The notes: generated from the letters alone by a model not told the origin. Counted from the first letter of the stretch, positions 33,363 to 42,209 are shown. The stretch is DNA of 64,000 bases from Bacillota bacterium (GCA_023415775.1 JAEZJM010000025.1:124001-188000), one strand, 5' to 3'. A program made the numbers and translations.

Positions 33363-33788
33363 ATGATGGTCTTTCTCTACGCCTTCATCGCTGTGCTGTG
33401 CCTCGGCCTTGCCCCTTTCTTCGGCAAATCGGTCATCAACTGCATCAACCCCCTCACCGCTTTCGCCATTAGAACCGTCATCGCCGCTGTCCTCGTGCTG
33501 GCCTGGGTGCTGCTCAGCCACACCTATTTCGATATCAAAAACCTTCCCTGGACCTTCTGGATAATCGTCACCCTAGAAGCCGCGATCGCGGCCGTGTTCG
33601 CCGACCTCGCCTACTTCTATGCCCTGGAGAAAGGCTCCATCAATCAGGTCGCCCTCGTCATCTCCTGCGCCCCGCTCATCACAATGCTAACTGGTTATGT
33701 AGCCTTCGACGAAATGGTCTCCGGCAAGCAGATCGTCGGCGCGCTGCTCATCACCTGCGGCCTGGTCATCATCAACATTGATTTCTAA
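33363..33788 (+). CDS. EamA/DMT-type half transporter
   Basis: 141 residues with about five hydrophobic segments and a conserved EamA C-terminal stretch (YALEKGSINQVALVISCAPLI; GALLITCGLVIIN). It is half the length of a ten-helix DMT permease and should work as a dimer, like small multidrug or undecaprenyl-sugar carriers. The substrate is unknown. GGAGGGA precedes two adjacent ATG codons (33363, 33366). Monocistronic and convergent with the K+ channel gene. Confidence 0.75.
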   Translation: MMVFLYAFIAVLCLGLAPFFGKSVINCINPLTAFAIRTVIAAVLVLAWVLLSHTYFDIKNLPWTFWIIVTLEAAIAAVFADLAYFYALEKGSINQVALVISCAPLITMLTGYVAFDEMVSGKQIVGALLITCGLVIINIDF

Positions 33789-33793
33789 ACCGT

Positions 33794-34627
33794 TTATTCC
33801 TGTTTCAGCCGCTCCCCGCACAGCTTGCAGAAGACCGCGTCGCGATCATGATCCCGGCAGCCGCAGCCGGCGCATGCCGCTTCCTGCTCCCGTTTCCGGG
33901 ACTGTTGCGCCAGTTCCACCGTAACAATCCCGGTCGGCACGGCAATGATCCCATACCCCAGGATCATCACCAGGGCAGCCAGCGCCCGACCGACCAATGT
34001 CGTCGGTGTGATATCGCCAAAGCCCACCGTCGTTAGTGTAACGATCGCCCAGTACATCCCCACCGGGATGCTGGTAAAGCCGTTCTCAGCCCCCTCAATC
34101 ATATACATCAGCGTGCCGATTACAACGACCAGTGTCAACACCGTGCTCAGGAAAACGGTTATCTTGAACCGGCTTGCCTTAAGCGCCCGGGTGAGGAGCT
34201 GGGCCTCACCCACATAACGGCCGAGCTTCATAATCCGAAAAACCCGCAGCAGCCGCAGCACCCTGATTACCAGGAAATACTGCATCCCGAAACTGAACAG
34301 GCTGAGATAGGAAGGCAGAACCGCCATCAGATCGATCAACCCCAGCGGGCTGCGTATATACCGCCACTTATCCCGCACACAGACGACCCGCAGCAGATAC
34401 TCGACTGTGAAAATGCCCGTGAATACCCACTCCGCGAAGTACATCATCCGGTCGAACCTCGCCTCGATATCGGGCACGCTCTCGAGGATAACCGCCAACA
34501 CGCTCAGCACGATCATCCACAGCAAAGCCACGTCGAACGCCTTCCCCTGCGGGGTATCCGACTCGAAAATAATGACGAACAACCGCTCCCGCCAGTCGCT
34601 GGACAGCGGCTTCTGATCGCGTTCCAT
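33794..34627 (-). CDS. Voltage-gated K+ channel-like protein with C-terminal zinc ribbon
   Basis: 277 residues with six transmembrane segments. S4 is arginine-rich (VIRVLRLLRVFRIMKLGR, about 122-139), and the pore loop has selectivity filter TVGFGD (about 201-206). After S6 the chain ends in a short zinc ribbon, CAGCGCRDHDRDAVFCKLCG (about 251-270). It should form a tetrameric K+ channel. The appended ribbon is found in some bacterial homologues and may sense metal or redox state, or hold the tetramer. Monocistronic. Confidence 0.85.
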   Translation of the reverse strand: MERDQKPLSSDWRERLFVIIFESDTPQGKAFDVALLWMIVLSVLAVILESVPDIEARFDRMMYFAEWVFTGIFTVEYLLRVVCVRDKWRYIRSPLGLIDLMAVLPSYLSLFSFGMQYFLVIRVLRLLRVFRIMKLGRYVGEAQLLTRALKASRFKITVFLSTVLTLVVVIGTLMYMIEGAENGFTSIPVGMYWAIVTLTTVGFGDITPTTLVGRALAALVMILGYGIIAVPTGIVTVELAQQSRKREQEAACAGCGCRDHDRDAVFCKLCGERLKQE

Positions 34628-34722
34628 AAAAATCCCCTTTTATCGCCCGATTCGCTCGCTCCACAGGCCATTAACTGTTTTATTCTGCCCCTGATGCAAT
34701 AATATCCTGCAAAGCCCCTCCC

Positions 34723-34793
34723 TTGACAACCGCCGCTGCCGCGTCTAGCATAAAAGTAACGACGGCCCGGCCTTCACCCTGCGCTGGTGAAGG
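34723..34793 (+). promoter_or_regulatory. Promoter and leader hairpin of alpha/beta hydrolase gene
   Basis: TTGACA (34723-34728), 17-bp spacer, TAGCAT (34746-34751). A perfect 8-bp hairpin CCTTCACC-N7-GGTGAAGG (34771-34793) follows in the leader. Confidence 0.6.
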
Positions 34794-34831
34794 TGCGGCG
34801 CCAAGCCGAGCATGAACGGGGGCGGATACAG

Positions 34832-35668
34832 ATGGCGAACACTCATCCTATAACAAGTCACCGGGTAACCGGCGGCGGCGGGGTCAGCCTCTATGTCGAG
34901 GAAACGGGCCGCGCCGACGGCCGGCCGATACTTTTCATCCACGGGTTCAACCAATGCCGGCTGGTCTGGACAAAACAGACCAATTCCGCCCTGGCGGACG
35001 AATTCCGCCTCATAACGCTCGACAACCGCGGCCACGGCCTGTCGGACAAGCCGCAGGACGCCTATGGCGAATCACGGCTATGGGCCGACGATATCGCCGC
35101 CGTGATCGAATCTCTGCGGCTCAACAAGCCCGTCCTTGTCGGCTGGTCCTACGCCGGCCTGATAATCCTCGACTACCTGCGCCATTACGGCGAGAAAAAC
35201 ATCGCCGGCGTCAACCTCGTCGGCGCCAGGACCTGCGTCGGCACACCCGCGGCCGTGGCCGCCACCGGCAGAGACTACCTGCCCCTCCGGCCGCTAATGT
35301 TCTCCAGCGATATCGCCGAAGCCGTCGACGGCCTCGCCAGTTTCCTCAGGCTCTGCACCTTCCGACCCCTCCCTCCCGAGGAATACTACTTCTTCCTCGG
35401 CTTCAACGCCATCGTCCCGCCCTATGTCCGCCAAGGACTGATGAGCCGTTCCTTGGGCAACGACGACCTGCTGCCGACCCTGAAAAAACCCTTCCTCGTC
35501 ACCCACGGCAAAGAGGACGCAATCATTCTCCTCGGCCACGGCGAACACAACGCCGCCCTACTGTCCAACGCCCAAACCTCCTTCTACCACGCAGTCGGGC
35601 ACAACACCTTCTGGGAGGACGCGCCCCGCTTCAACCGGGAACTGCACACCTTCGCCGCTTCACTATAA
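34832..35668 (+). CDS. Alpha/beta-fold hydrolase
   Basis: 278-residue alpha/beta hydrolase. The oxyanion strand is ILFIHGFNQ (about 33-41), the nucleophile elbow GWSYAG (Ser about 105) and the catalytic His is in VGHNTFWED near the C-terminus; an acid lies in HGKEDAI. The family covers esterases, haloperoxidase-like and C-C bond hydrolases; specificity cannot be told. The start at 34832 is preferred over the upstream in-frame GTG because GGGGGCGG lies just before it. Monocistronic with a very strong terminator. Confidence 0.82.
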   Translation: MANTHPITSHRVTGGGGVSLYVEETGRADGRPILFIHGFNQCRLVWTKQTNSALADEFRLITLDNRGHGLSDKPQDAYGESRLWADDIAAVIESLRLNKPVLVGWSYAGLIILDYLRHYGEKNIAGVNLVGARTCVGTPAAVAATGRDYLPLRPLMFSSDIAEAVDGLASFLRLCTFRPLPPEEYYFFLGFNAIVPPYVRQGLMSRSLGNDDLLPTLKKPFLVTHGKEDAIILLGHGEHNAALLSNAQTSFYHAVGHNTFWEDAPRFNRELHTFAASL

Positions 35669-35676
35669 AGACAGCC

Positions 35677-35714
35677 AAAACCACAGGCCGGGATTAATCC
35701 CGGCCTGTGGTTTT
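35677..35714. terminator. Bidirectional terminator, hydrolase / pdxA
   Basis: Perfect 38-bp palindrome from AAAACCACAGG to its complement, centred on TTAA. T runs on both strands; it serves both convergent genes. Confidence 0.9.
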
Positions 35715-35731
35715 TGACCTCTGTAAACCGT

Positions 35732-36724
35732 CTACTGTCCGGCGGCGGCCATCCTGGCGGCAATACTCACAGCCTGTTCGGTCGCCCCGGGGTTGGCCGC
35801 CCCCCGCCCGGCAATATCGAACGCCGTCCCGTGGGCCGGGGTGGCGATAGCGTGCGGCAGCCCTGCGGCCACCGTCACCCCCCGCTCAAAACCCATCAAT
35901 TTCAGCGCGATCTGTCCCTGATCGTGATACATTGTGACAACCGCGTCGTAATCTCCCTTAAAAGCATTGATGAAAACGGTATCCGAGGGATACGGCCCCA
36001 TTGCCCCTATTCCCTCCCGCCGCGCACGCTCGATAGCCGGGGAAATGATATCGATCTCCTGGCGGCCGCACAGGCCGTTCTCGCCCGCGTGCGGATTCAA
36101 AGCAGCTATGGCAATGCGCGGGGCGGCGATCCCGGCCCGCCGCAGCGTATTATAGGCCAGACGGACTGCCGTCAGGATGCCGTCAATGCTGAGACATGCG
36201 CCTACCCTATCGAGCGGGATGTGGCTCGTCACCCGCGACGTCCACAGGCCGCCCAGCACATTCATCTCGCCACAGGGCTCCGTCCATCCAAGGTAATGAG
36301 CGAACAGCCTAAGCTCATCTTCGAATTTGTAACCGCCTGCCTTCAGCGCCGCCTTATTAAGCGGCGCGTAAACGAACCCGTCAATTTCCCCGCTCCTGGC
36401 CAGCCCGAGCGCGGTGACCAGCGTATCCCCCGTAGCCCTCCCGGACCGTTCGTCGATCCTCCCTGGCGTCAGGCCGTCCGGATCAAGATTTTTTAAGTCG
36501 AGCATACAAACCGGCCCGCCAAAATCGGCCTCGGCTACAGCACCGACCACAGTAACGGGAAAGTCCGTGCCGGCAATCCGCTTTCCCAGCGCCAGCACTC
36601 TGGCGTCGCCGATTATGACCGGCCGGCAATATTCATCAAGCTTCTTCGCAGCACACAGTTTTGCCACGATCTCCGGTCCGATTCCGGTCGCCTCGCCCAG
36701 CAGAATCCCCAAAACAGGTTTCAT
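35732..36724 (-). CDS. PdxA-family 4-phosphate dehydrogenase
   Basis: 330-residue member of the 4-hydroxythreonine-4-phosphate dehydrogenase family. The N-terminus LGEATGIGPEI (about 9-19) corresponds to the GDPAGIGPE signature, with Glu and Thr replacing Asp and Pro. Metal and substrate motifs follow: VTSHIPL (about 165-171), ALNPHAGENGL (about 207-217) and MYHDQGQIALK (about 265-275). It may be true PdxA, or the PdxA2 branch that oxidises 4-phospho-erythronate or -threonate; no DUF1537 kinase partner is adjacent. I therefore leave the symbol blank. Confidence 0.82.
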   Translation of the reverse strand: MKPVLGILLGEATGIGPEIVAKLCAAKKLDEYCRPVIIGDARVLALGKRIAGTDFPVTVVGAVAEADFGGPVCMLDLKNLDPDGLTPGRIDERSGRATGDTLVTALGLARSGEIDGFVYAPLNKAALKAGGYKFEDELRLFAHYLGWTEPCGEMNVLGGLWTSRVTSHIPLDRVGACLSIDGILTAVRLAYNTLRRAGIAAPRIAIAALNPHAGENGLCGRQEIDIISPAIERARREGIGAMGPYPSDTVFINAFKGDYDAVVTMYHDQGQIALKLMGFERGVTVAAGLPHAIATPAHGTAFDIAGRGAANPGATEQAVSIAARMAAAGQ

Positions 36725-36829
36725 ATGCAGTTACCCCCGCGTCGTATCTTCGCCGATTATCTATCCCTTCCATTATACCGCAAATCGGCGCGGGGCCAAC
36801 ACCGCCACCGACGAAATCCCGCATCGCCA

Positions 36830-37996
36830 TCAGAACCAGGCGCCGTACATCATTCCTGTCACCGTCGCCATCAATACCACCAGCGCCACATAAACCGCCG
36901 TCTTCTCCGCCCCCATGATCTGCCGCAGTACGATCATACTCGGCAGACTGAGCGCCGGGCCGGCCAGCAGCAGCGCCAGCGCCGGGCCCTTGCCCATCCC
37001 CGAACCCATCAACCCTTGCAGGATGGGCACCTCGGTCAGGGTCGCGAAATACATGAACGCGCCGACCACGCTCGCGAACAGGTTGGCAAGCAGGCTGTTG
37101 CCGCCGACCAGCATCGTCACGTACTCATCAGGTATGATGCCGGCGTCCAGACCGGGGCGGCCCATCAGGAATCCGGTTACCAGTACGCCGCCCAGCAGCA
37201 GCGGCATGATTTGCTTGGTGAAGAACCAAGTGCCGTCGCGCCACTCAACCAATTCGCCGCGGTCGAACCAGGCCGCCGCCGTATACGCCACCACGGCGAG
37301 GCTTATGCCGGCCAAAATCCACTTGCTCGCGTACACACCTGCAAATAAGCCGGTCTGCTCGACAGGCTTGCCCCAGTTCGCGAACACCAGGAACGCCACC
37401 ATGCCGCCGAAATAGACGATTTCCTGCCACAAAGCCCGGCGCGGCTCCTCACCCGCCGGCATCGTGAACGCCTCCTGTTTTCCGGTCTCTTCCTTCCTGT
37501 AGATAAAAGCCATGATCAGGCCGATGATCACCGAAAAAGCCACCGCGCCGACCATCCTTGCCACCCCCATCTCAAACCCCAGCACCCTCGCCGTCAGGAT
37601 AATCGCCAGCACGTTGATCGCCGGCCCCGAATACAGGAAGGCCGTTGCCGGACCGATACCCGCCCCCCGGGAATAGATCCCCGCAAAAAGCGGCAGCACC
37701 GTGCACGAACACACTGCGAGAATCGTGCCCGCTATCGAGGCGACGCCATAGGCTACAGCCTTGTTCGCCTCCGCACCCAGGTAGCGCATCACAGCCTGCT
37801 GCCGGATGAACGAGGCGATACCGCCGGCGATGAACAGCGCCGGAACCAGACACAGCAAAACATGTTCGCGCGCATAATCGTTCAGCATCCGGAATGCCTC
37901 GATCAAGGCGCCCTGGAAGCGCACGCCGTCGGCCGGCATAAAATACGCCAGCAGAAAAACGGCGACAATAGCAATCAGTTTTTGTACCTCAGACAC
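36830..37996 (-). CDS. UPF0718/DUF318 permease (metal or metalloid efflux type)
   Basis: About 388 residues with ten or so hydrophobic segments. CSCTVLPLFAGIYSRGAG (about 96-113) carries the conserved Cys pair of this permease family, which includes ArsP-type organoarsenical and SO_0444-type Cu/Zn exporters. With arsR and a small thioredoxin upstream, export of a metal(loid) or its thiol adduct is likely. The GTG at 37996 has GAGGTGA upstream, and the frame from 38014 overlaps that site. It follows a terminator and has its own AT-rich promoter region. Confidence 0.8.
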   Translation of the reverse strand: MSEVQKLIAIVAVFLLAYFMPADGVRFQGALIEAFRMLNDYAREHVLLCLVPALFIAGGIASFIRQQAVMRYLGAEANKAVAYGVASIAGTILAVCSCTVLPLFAGIYSRGAGIGPATAFLYSGPAINVLAIILTARVLGFEMGVARMVGAVAFSVIIGLIMAFIYRKEETGKQEAFTMPAGEEPRRALWQEIVYFGGMVAFLVFANWGKPVEQTGLFAGVYASKWILAGISLAVVAYTAAAWFDRGELVEWRDGTWFFTKQIMPLLLGGVLVTGFLMGRPGLDAGIIPDEYVTMLVGGNSLLANLFASVVGAFMYFATLTEVPILQGLMGSGMGKGPALALLLAGPALSLPSMIVLRQIMGAEKTAVYVALVVLMATVTGMMYGAWF

Positions 37997-38033
37997 GCCG
38001 CTCACCTCGTCCAAAACATTTTATATTATTATT

Positions 38034-38045
38034 ATATTATAAATT
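38034..38045. repeat. AT-rich 12-bp element upstream of permease
   Basis: ATATTATAAATT, repeated exactly at 38736-38747 before arsR. A candidate ArsR operator half. Confidence 0.4.
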
Positions 38046-38075
38046 TGTTATATTTGTTATGCTTTTTTAAAGGAC

Positions 38076-38111
38076 GAAAATTCAGCCGCGCCGGAGCATC
38101 CGGAGCGGCTG
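38076..38111 (-). terminator. Terminator between thioredoxin and permease genes
   Basis: CAGCCGC-CCGGA arms (one bulge on each side) around a 3-base loop, followed on the minus strand by AATTTTCG. Partial read-through is possible. Confidence 0.65.
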
Positions 38112-38132
38112 AGAGTCGTTCATATTACCTGC

Positions 38133-38363
38133 TCAGGCAAGAAGTTTCTTGATATCGTCCTTCGCGAGCACCTTGCCCGCCGTTTTGACCACCCCGTCCA
38201 CCGCGAGGGCCGGGGTCGTCATTACGCCGAACTTCATAATCTCCTTGATATCCTCCACCTTGACGATATCGGCGGACAAGCCCAGCTCCGCAACCGCCTG
38301 TTTGGTGTTCTCGTACAGAGAGGCGCATTTCTGGCACCCCATCCCCAAAACTTCGATTTTCAT
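38133..38363 (-). CDS. Small thioredoxin-family protein (redox-active disulfide type)
   Basis: 76-residue minimal thioredoxin/glutaredoxin fold of the TM0996/MTH895 type with the active site GCQKC (Cys10, Cys13) and cis-proline motif TTPAL. It probably reduces or delivers a thiol-bound metalloid for the permease encoded downstream. Lies 4 bases after the arsR stop, so it is co-transcribed. Confidence 0.85.
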   Translation of the reverse strand: MKIEVLGMGCQKCASLYENTKQAVAELGLSADIVKVEDIKEIMKFGVMTTPALAVDGVVKTAGKVLAKDDIKKLLA

Positions 38364-38367
38364 TATC

Positions 38368-38700
38368 TCATTCTCCTCTCTTCAGTTTGCTCAAAAGACT
38401 ATGACTCTCGCTTATCTGCTCGTCGATCGTCTTTTCAACCGCGCCTAGCACCTCCAACACCGAAGAATGCAAAATCCGGTAAAACACCTTCGTCCCTTCC
38501 TTGCGCGAGTCTATGATCCCCTGTTTCTTCAGCACACCCAGATGCTGCGAAAGGTTGGACTGCTCGATGTCGATATCGGCAATAAGCTCGCAGACGCAGC
38601 GCTCCCCTGGCGCCAGCAACCTCAATATTCTAATCCGGGCTGGGTGGGCCACAGATTTCAGAAATTCCGCCGTAAGCCTCGTCATAATGTCTTCAGCCAT
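38368..38700 (-). CDS. arsR: ArsR/SmtB-family metalloregulator
   Basis: 110-residue winged-helix repressor. The alpha-3 region reads GERCVCELI (Cys about 34 and 36), equivalent to the ELCVCDL arsenite-binding motif of ArsR; recognition helix QSNLSQHLGVLKKQG. It likely represses its own operon and the permease, releasing DNA when As(III), Sb(III) or a similar ion binds. The promoter region upstream is very AT-rich and contains the repeated 12-bp element. Confidence 0.88.
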   Translation of the reverse strand: MAEDIMTRLTAEFLKSVAHPARIRILRLLAPGERCVCELIADIDIEQSNLSQHLGVLKKQGIIDSRKEGTKVFYRILHSSVLEVLGAVEKTIDEQISESHSLLSKLKRGE

Positions 38701-38735
38701 AAAGCCCTCCCGTTTATTAATATTATATATTTATA

Positions 38736-38747
38736 ATATTATAAATT
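38736..38747. repeat. AT-rich 12-bp element upstream of arsR
   Basis: ATATTATAAATT, same sequence and orientation as 38034-38045, within a partly symmetrical AT tract 38717-38755. Confidence 0.4.
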
Positions 38748-38931
38748 ATATTTCATGTAAAGTTTTTTCGGCTTTGTCGCCATGCATCTCTGGCAAAAAG
38801 CGGCTTAAATTCTGGCAGGAATTTCTATTTTACGGTTTAATATAGAGTATTATTGATCTTGCCGGAAGACGACGGCCGGATTGGCTGTCGTCAACGCCGC
38901 ATATTTCCAATAGCGCAGCGGGGGACGAGCC

Positions 38932-40758
38932 ATGAACGCGCGAGAAGCTATCAGGAAAACATTGGCCGAAAATATCGCCAACAACCAGCCGATAATCGGG
39001 GTAGCCGTGGGCTCCGGCCTGTCCGCCAAACAAGCTATCGCGGGCGGGGCCGACTTTTTGCTGGCCCTGAACGCCGGGAGGTTCCGCATGGCGGGGATAA
39101 GCTCATTGGCCGCCCTGCTGCCATACGCCAACAGCAACGAAATGGTGCTCGACTTCGGGTCCCGCGAAATTATCCCCCGCGCCGGAAACAGTCCGGTCAT
39201 CTTCGGCGCTTGCGCCACCGATGTCACCATCGACCATGATGCGCTGATAGCGAGAATCCGCGCCAGGGGTTTCCACGGGGTGAACAATTTCCCCACCGTC
39301 GGCCTGATCGACGGAGTTGTACGCCAAGCCCTGGAAGCGGAAGGCCTCGGTTTTCAGCGGGAAGTCGAGTTCATCGCCAAGGCCGCCAAAGCCGGCCTGT
39401 TCACCGTCGCGTTCGTATTCGACGAAGACCAGGGGCTTGCGATGGCGGCCGCCGGCGCCGATATAATCTGCGCCCATCTCGGTCTGACCGCCGGCGGAAA
39501 AACGGGGGCCAAACACGCCATGTCGCTGGAAAACGGCGTACAGCTCGCCGGCCGCATTTTCGCAGCGGTCGACCGCCATCACCCCGGCAAAACAAAAATG
39601 ATCTACGGCGGCCCTGTATCCACCCCGGAGCAAACCGCGCGTTTCTACGGCAACACCGGGGCAATGGGCTACATCGGCGGCTCAAGCTTCGAACGGATCC
39701 CGTCCGAAACGACGATTGAAGAAGTGACCGGACAGTTCAAGAACTTCATGCGGCTCAAACGGGAAAATGAATCTCTTCGCCGCGAACTGCTCAAGAAAAA
39801 AGTCTTCGACGAAATCGTCGGCCAGAGCAGGATAATGCAGGAACTGTTCGAGATCGTCAGCAAGGTTGCCGACAAAAACGTCAACATCCTGGTCTGCGGC
39901 GAAAGCGGCACAGGAAAAGAACTCGTCGTCAGGGCAATCCACTACAACAGCCCGCGCAGCAGCCAGCCGTTTATCAAAGTCAACTGCGCCTCGATCCCCG
40001 ACACCTTGCTGGAGAGCGAGCTGTTCGGCCACGAGAAAGGCTCTTTCACCGGCGCCACCAGCAAGCGGGTAGGCTTGTTCGAGCTGGCCAACCACGGGAC
40101 GCTTTTCCTCGACGAAGTCAGCGAAATGAGCCCCGGCACCCAGGCTAAACTGCTCAGGGCGATCCAGCAGCAGGAATTCCTCCGCATCGGCGGCAACGAA
40201 CCGATCAAGGTGGATACCCGGATAATCTGCGCCACCAACGCCGATCTCTACGCCGCCGTCGCCCAGGGAAAATTCCGCGAAGACCTGTTCTACCGGATAA
40301 ACGTCGTCACTATCCGCACGCCGCCCCTGCGGCAGCACAAAGAGGACATCCCCCTGCTGGTAAATTACTTCCTGGAAAAAGTCCGCGTCAAGTTCAACCG
40401 CGACATCCGACGCCTGTCCCCGGACACCCTCGACGCCCTCATGCAGCACAACTGGCCGGGCAACGTCCGCGAGCTGGAACACGTGCTGGAAAGCGCCGCC
40501 ATCCTCAGCGACGGCGATGTAATATATTGCTCTGACCTGCCGATCAATCCCGGTCAGATCGCCCGCCGCGGCGAAAGCATCGTCAATATGCCCAGGGCCG
40601 CCACCGCTTCGGTGGAAAGGCAGATCATCCTCGGCTCGCTCGACCAGCATTCCTGGCACCGGCAGAAAACCGCGCAGTCCCTCGGCATAACCCGGCGCAC
40701 CCTCCTCAACAAGATGAAAAAATACGACATCAGAGAACGGGAAACGCGCGACGGATGA
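38932..40758 (+). CDS. Sigma-54 activator with PEP-hydrolase-like TIM-barrel sensor
   Basis: 608 residues. Residues 1-275 are a phosphoenolpyruvate-hydrolase-like TIM barrel (NAGRFRMAG 47-55, NFPTVGL 119-125, AHLGLT 181-186). A short helical linker leads to an AAA+ domain (about 295-530) with Walker A GESGTGKE (323-330), the sigma-54 contact loop GSFTGA (370-375), Walker B LFLDEV and the arginine-finger region. A Fis-type helix-turn-helix (about 565-605) ends it. The barrel is homologous to the enzyme at 42210-43037, NFPTVGL falling at the same residue numbers. The obvious reading is that it senses the same ligand and switches on the downstream operon. I know of no characterised activator of this architecture. 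Confidence 0.9.
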   Translation: MNAREAIRKTLAENIANNQPIIGVAVGSGLSAKQAIAGGADFLLALNAGRFRMAGISSLAALLPYANSNEMVLDFGSREIIPRAGNSPVIFGACATDVTIDHDALIARIRARGFHGVNNFPTVGLIDGVVRQALEAEGLGFQREVEFIAKAAKAGLFTVAFVFDEDQGLAMAAAGADIICAHLGLTAGGKTGAKHAMSLENGVQLAGRIFAAVDRHHPGKTKMIYGGPVSTPEQTARFYGNTGAMGYIGGSSFERIPSETTIEEVTGQFKNFMRLKRENESLRRELLKKKVFDEIVGQSRIMQELFEIVSKVADKNVNILVCGESGTGKELVVRAIHYNSPRSSQPFIKVNCASIPDTLLESELFGHEKGSFTGATSKRVGLFELANHGTLFLDEVSEMSPGTQAKLLRAIQQQEFLRIGGNEPIKVDTRIICATNADLYAAVAQGKFREDLFYRINVVTIRTPPLRQHKEDIPLLVNYFLEKVRVKFNRDIRRLSPDTLDALMQHNWPGNVRELEHVLESAAILSDGDVIYCSDLPINPGQIARRGESIVNMPRAATASVERQIILGSLDQHSWHRQKTAQSLGITRRTLLNKMKKYDIRERETRDG

Positions 40759-40785
40759 CCCCAGGGAAATACTCTTCGCACAACC

Positions 40786-40817
40786 ACGGCTATGGGAAAA
40801 TACTTTCCCATAGCCGT
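40786..40817. promoter_or_regulatory. Upstream activating site 1
   Basis: Perfect inverted repeat with 14-bp arms around ATAC. The core is ATGGGAA-N6-TTCCCAT (40792-40811). No T tract follows, so it is not a terminator. Confidence 0.7.
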
Positions 40818-40871
40818 AAGCGTTTACCAGTCCGGCGCTTATCGGCGAACAGCCTGTTCGCTCCGTCCGCG

Positions 40872-40891
40872 ATGGGAACAAACATTCCCAT
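40872..40891. promoter_or_regulatory. Upstream activating site 2
   Basis: ATGGGAA-CAAACA-TTCCCAT, the same 20-bp format as site 1 and exactly 80 bp downstream of it. Centre is about 42 bp before the -24 element. Confidence 0.7.
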
Positions 40892-40920
40892 TCACGCGCC
40901 GCCAAAACCCGGAAATCGAC

Positions 40921-40937
40921 TTGGCACATTATTTGCA
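40921..40937 (+). promoter_or_regulatory. Sigma-54 (-24/-12) promoter of UPF0261 operon
   Basis: TTGGCACATTATTTGCA: GG at 40923-40924 and GC at 40935-40936 with the required 10 bp between them. Translation starts 42 bp after the -12 element. Confidence 0.85.
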
Positions 40938-40978
40938 TGATTTAGCGGCAGTCTATAATTCAGCGAAGGAGTGATAAC

Positions 40979-42196
40979 GTGGCCGGCAAAGTGATTCTTT
41001 TGGGCACCCTGGACACCAAGGGGCAAGAGTTCAAGTACATCAAGGAACTGATCGAAGGCACCGGTGTCATGACAGTGACGATTGACGCCGGCGTCAAGGG
41101 CAGGCCGTACTTCCCGCCCGATATTGCCAACGACCGGGTCGCCGCCGCCGGCGGGACGCCTCTGGCCGAGCTGGTCAGCAAGGACGACCGAGGGCTGGCG
41201 ATGGAGGTCATGACCCAAGGCGCGGCCCGCATACTGGGCGAGCTTTACGACCAGGGCGAAGTCGCCGGCGTCATCAGCCTCGGCGGCTCGGCCGGCACGA
41301 CCATCGGTACCGCGGCGATGCAGGCACTGCCTGTCGGGGTGCCGAAAGTCATGGTATCCACTATGGCCTCCGGCGACACCCGTCCCTATGTCGGTGTCAA
41401 GGACATCACGATGATGTACTCGGTCGTCGACATCTCGGGGATCAACAGCCTGTCGCGCCGGATACTGGCCAACGCCGCCTTCGCCGTCGCCGGTATGGCC
41501 CGAGGCGAAGCGCCGGCCGGCGCAGAGGACAAACCGCTGATCGCCGCCACGATGTTCGGGGTAACCACCCCCTGCGTCACCAAAGCGAAAGAATACCTGG
41601 AGGCGCAAGGCTACGAACTGCTCGTCTTCCACGCCACCGGAACGGGCGGCCAAGCGATGGAAGGCCTGATCGAGGGAGGCTTCATCAAAGGCGTCCTCGA
41701 CATCACCACCACCGAATGGGCGGACGAACTCGCGGGAGGAGTCCTGGCCGCCGGCCCGCATCGCCTGGAGGCGGCCGGAAAAGCCGGCGTACCCCAGGTC
41801 GTGTCCGTGGGCGCCCTCGATATGGTCAACTTCGGCCCGCCGGACACCATCCCCGCCAAATACAAAGACCGCCTGTTCTACCAGCATAACCCCACCGTCA
41901 CCCTTATGCGGACAACTGCCGAGGAATGCCGCAAGCTCGGCGAAATCATCGCCGCCAAACTCAACGCCGCCACCGGGCCTGTCGCCCTGTTCCTGCCACT
42001 GAAGGGCGTTTCGCTCATCGACACTGTTGGCAAGCCGTTTTTCGGCCCCGAAGAGGACGCGGCCCTGTTCGCCGCCCTGCGGGCGAATATCGACCGCGCC
42101 AAGATCGAACTCATCGAGATGGACACTGACATCAACGACGAAAAATTCGCGCTGGCGATGGCCGCCAAAATGCAGTCGTTACTGGGAAAATACTAA
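40979..42196 (+). CDS. Tm-1-like ATP-binding domain protein (UPF0261)
   Basis: 405 residues matching the N-terminal half of the plant antiviral protein Tm-1 and the bacterial UPF0261 family. Visible signatures are GTLDTKGQEFKYI (about 9-21), VISLGGSAGTTIGTAAM (about 99-115) and the C-terminal LPLKGVSLIDTVGKPFF. The two-domain fold binds ATP in Tm-1. Its bacterial role is not established. In plants the domain is fused to a PEP-hydrolase-like barrel; here the two are adjacent genes 13 bases apart. GTG start with AAGGAG upstream. First gene after the sigma-54 promoter. Confidence 0.88.
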   Translation: MAGKVILLGTLDTKGQEFKYIKELIEGTGVMTVTIDAGVKGRPYFPPDIANDRVAAAGGTPLAELVSKDDRGLAMEVMTQGAARILGELYDQGEVAGVISLGGSAGTTIGTAAMQALPVGVPKVMVSTMASGDTRPYVGVKDITMMYSVVDISGINSLSRRILANAAFAVAGMARGEAPAGAEDKPLIAATMFGVTTPCVTKAKEYLEAQGYELLVFHATGTGGQAMEGLIEGGFIKGVLDITTTEWADELAGGVLAAGPHRLEAAGKAGVPQVVSVGALDMVNFGPPDTIPAKYKDRLFYQHNPTVTLMRTTAEECRKLGEIIAAKLNAATGPVALFLPLKGVSLIDTVGKPFFGPEEDAALFAALRANIDRAKIELIEMDTDINDEKFALAMAAKMQSLLGKY

Positions 42197-42209
42197 AGGA
42201 GATGATCAG

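Noticed and set aside
40786..40817. Terminator of the sigma-54 activator gene
   Set aside because: No T tract follows the stem, and the core is repeated exactly 80 bp away before a sigma-54 promoter, so an activator site is the better reading.
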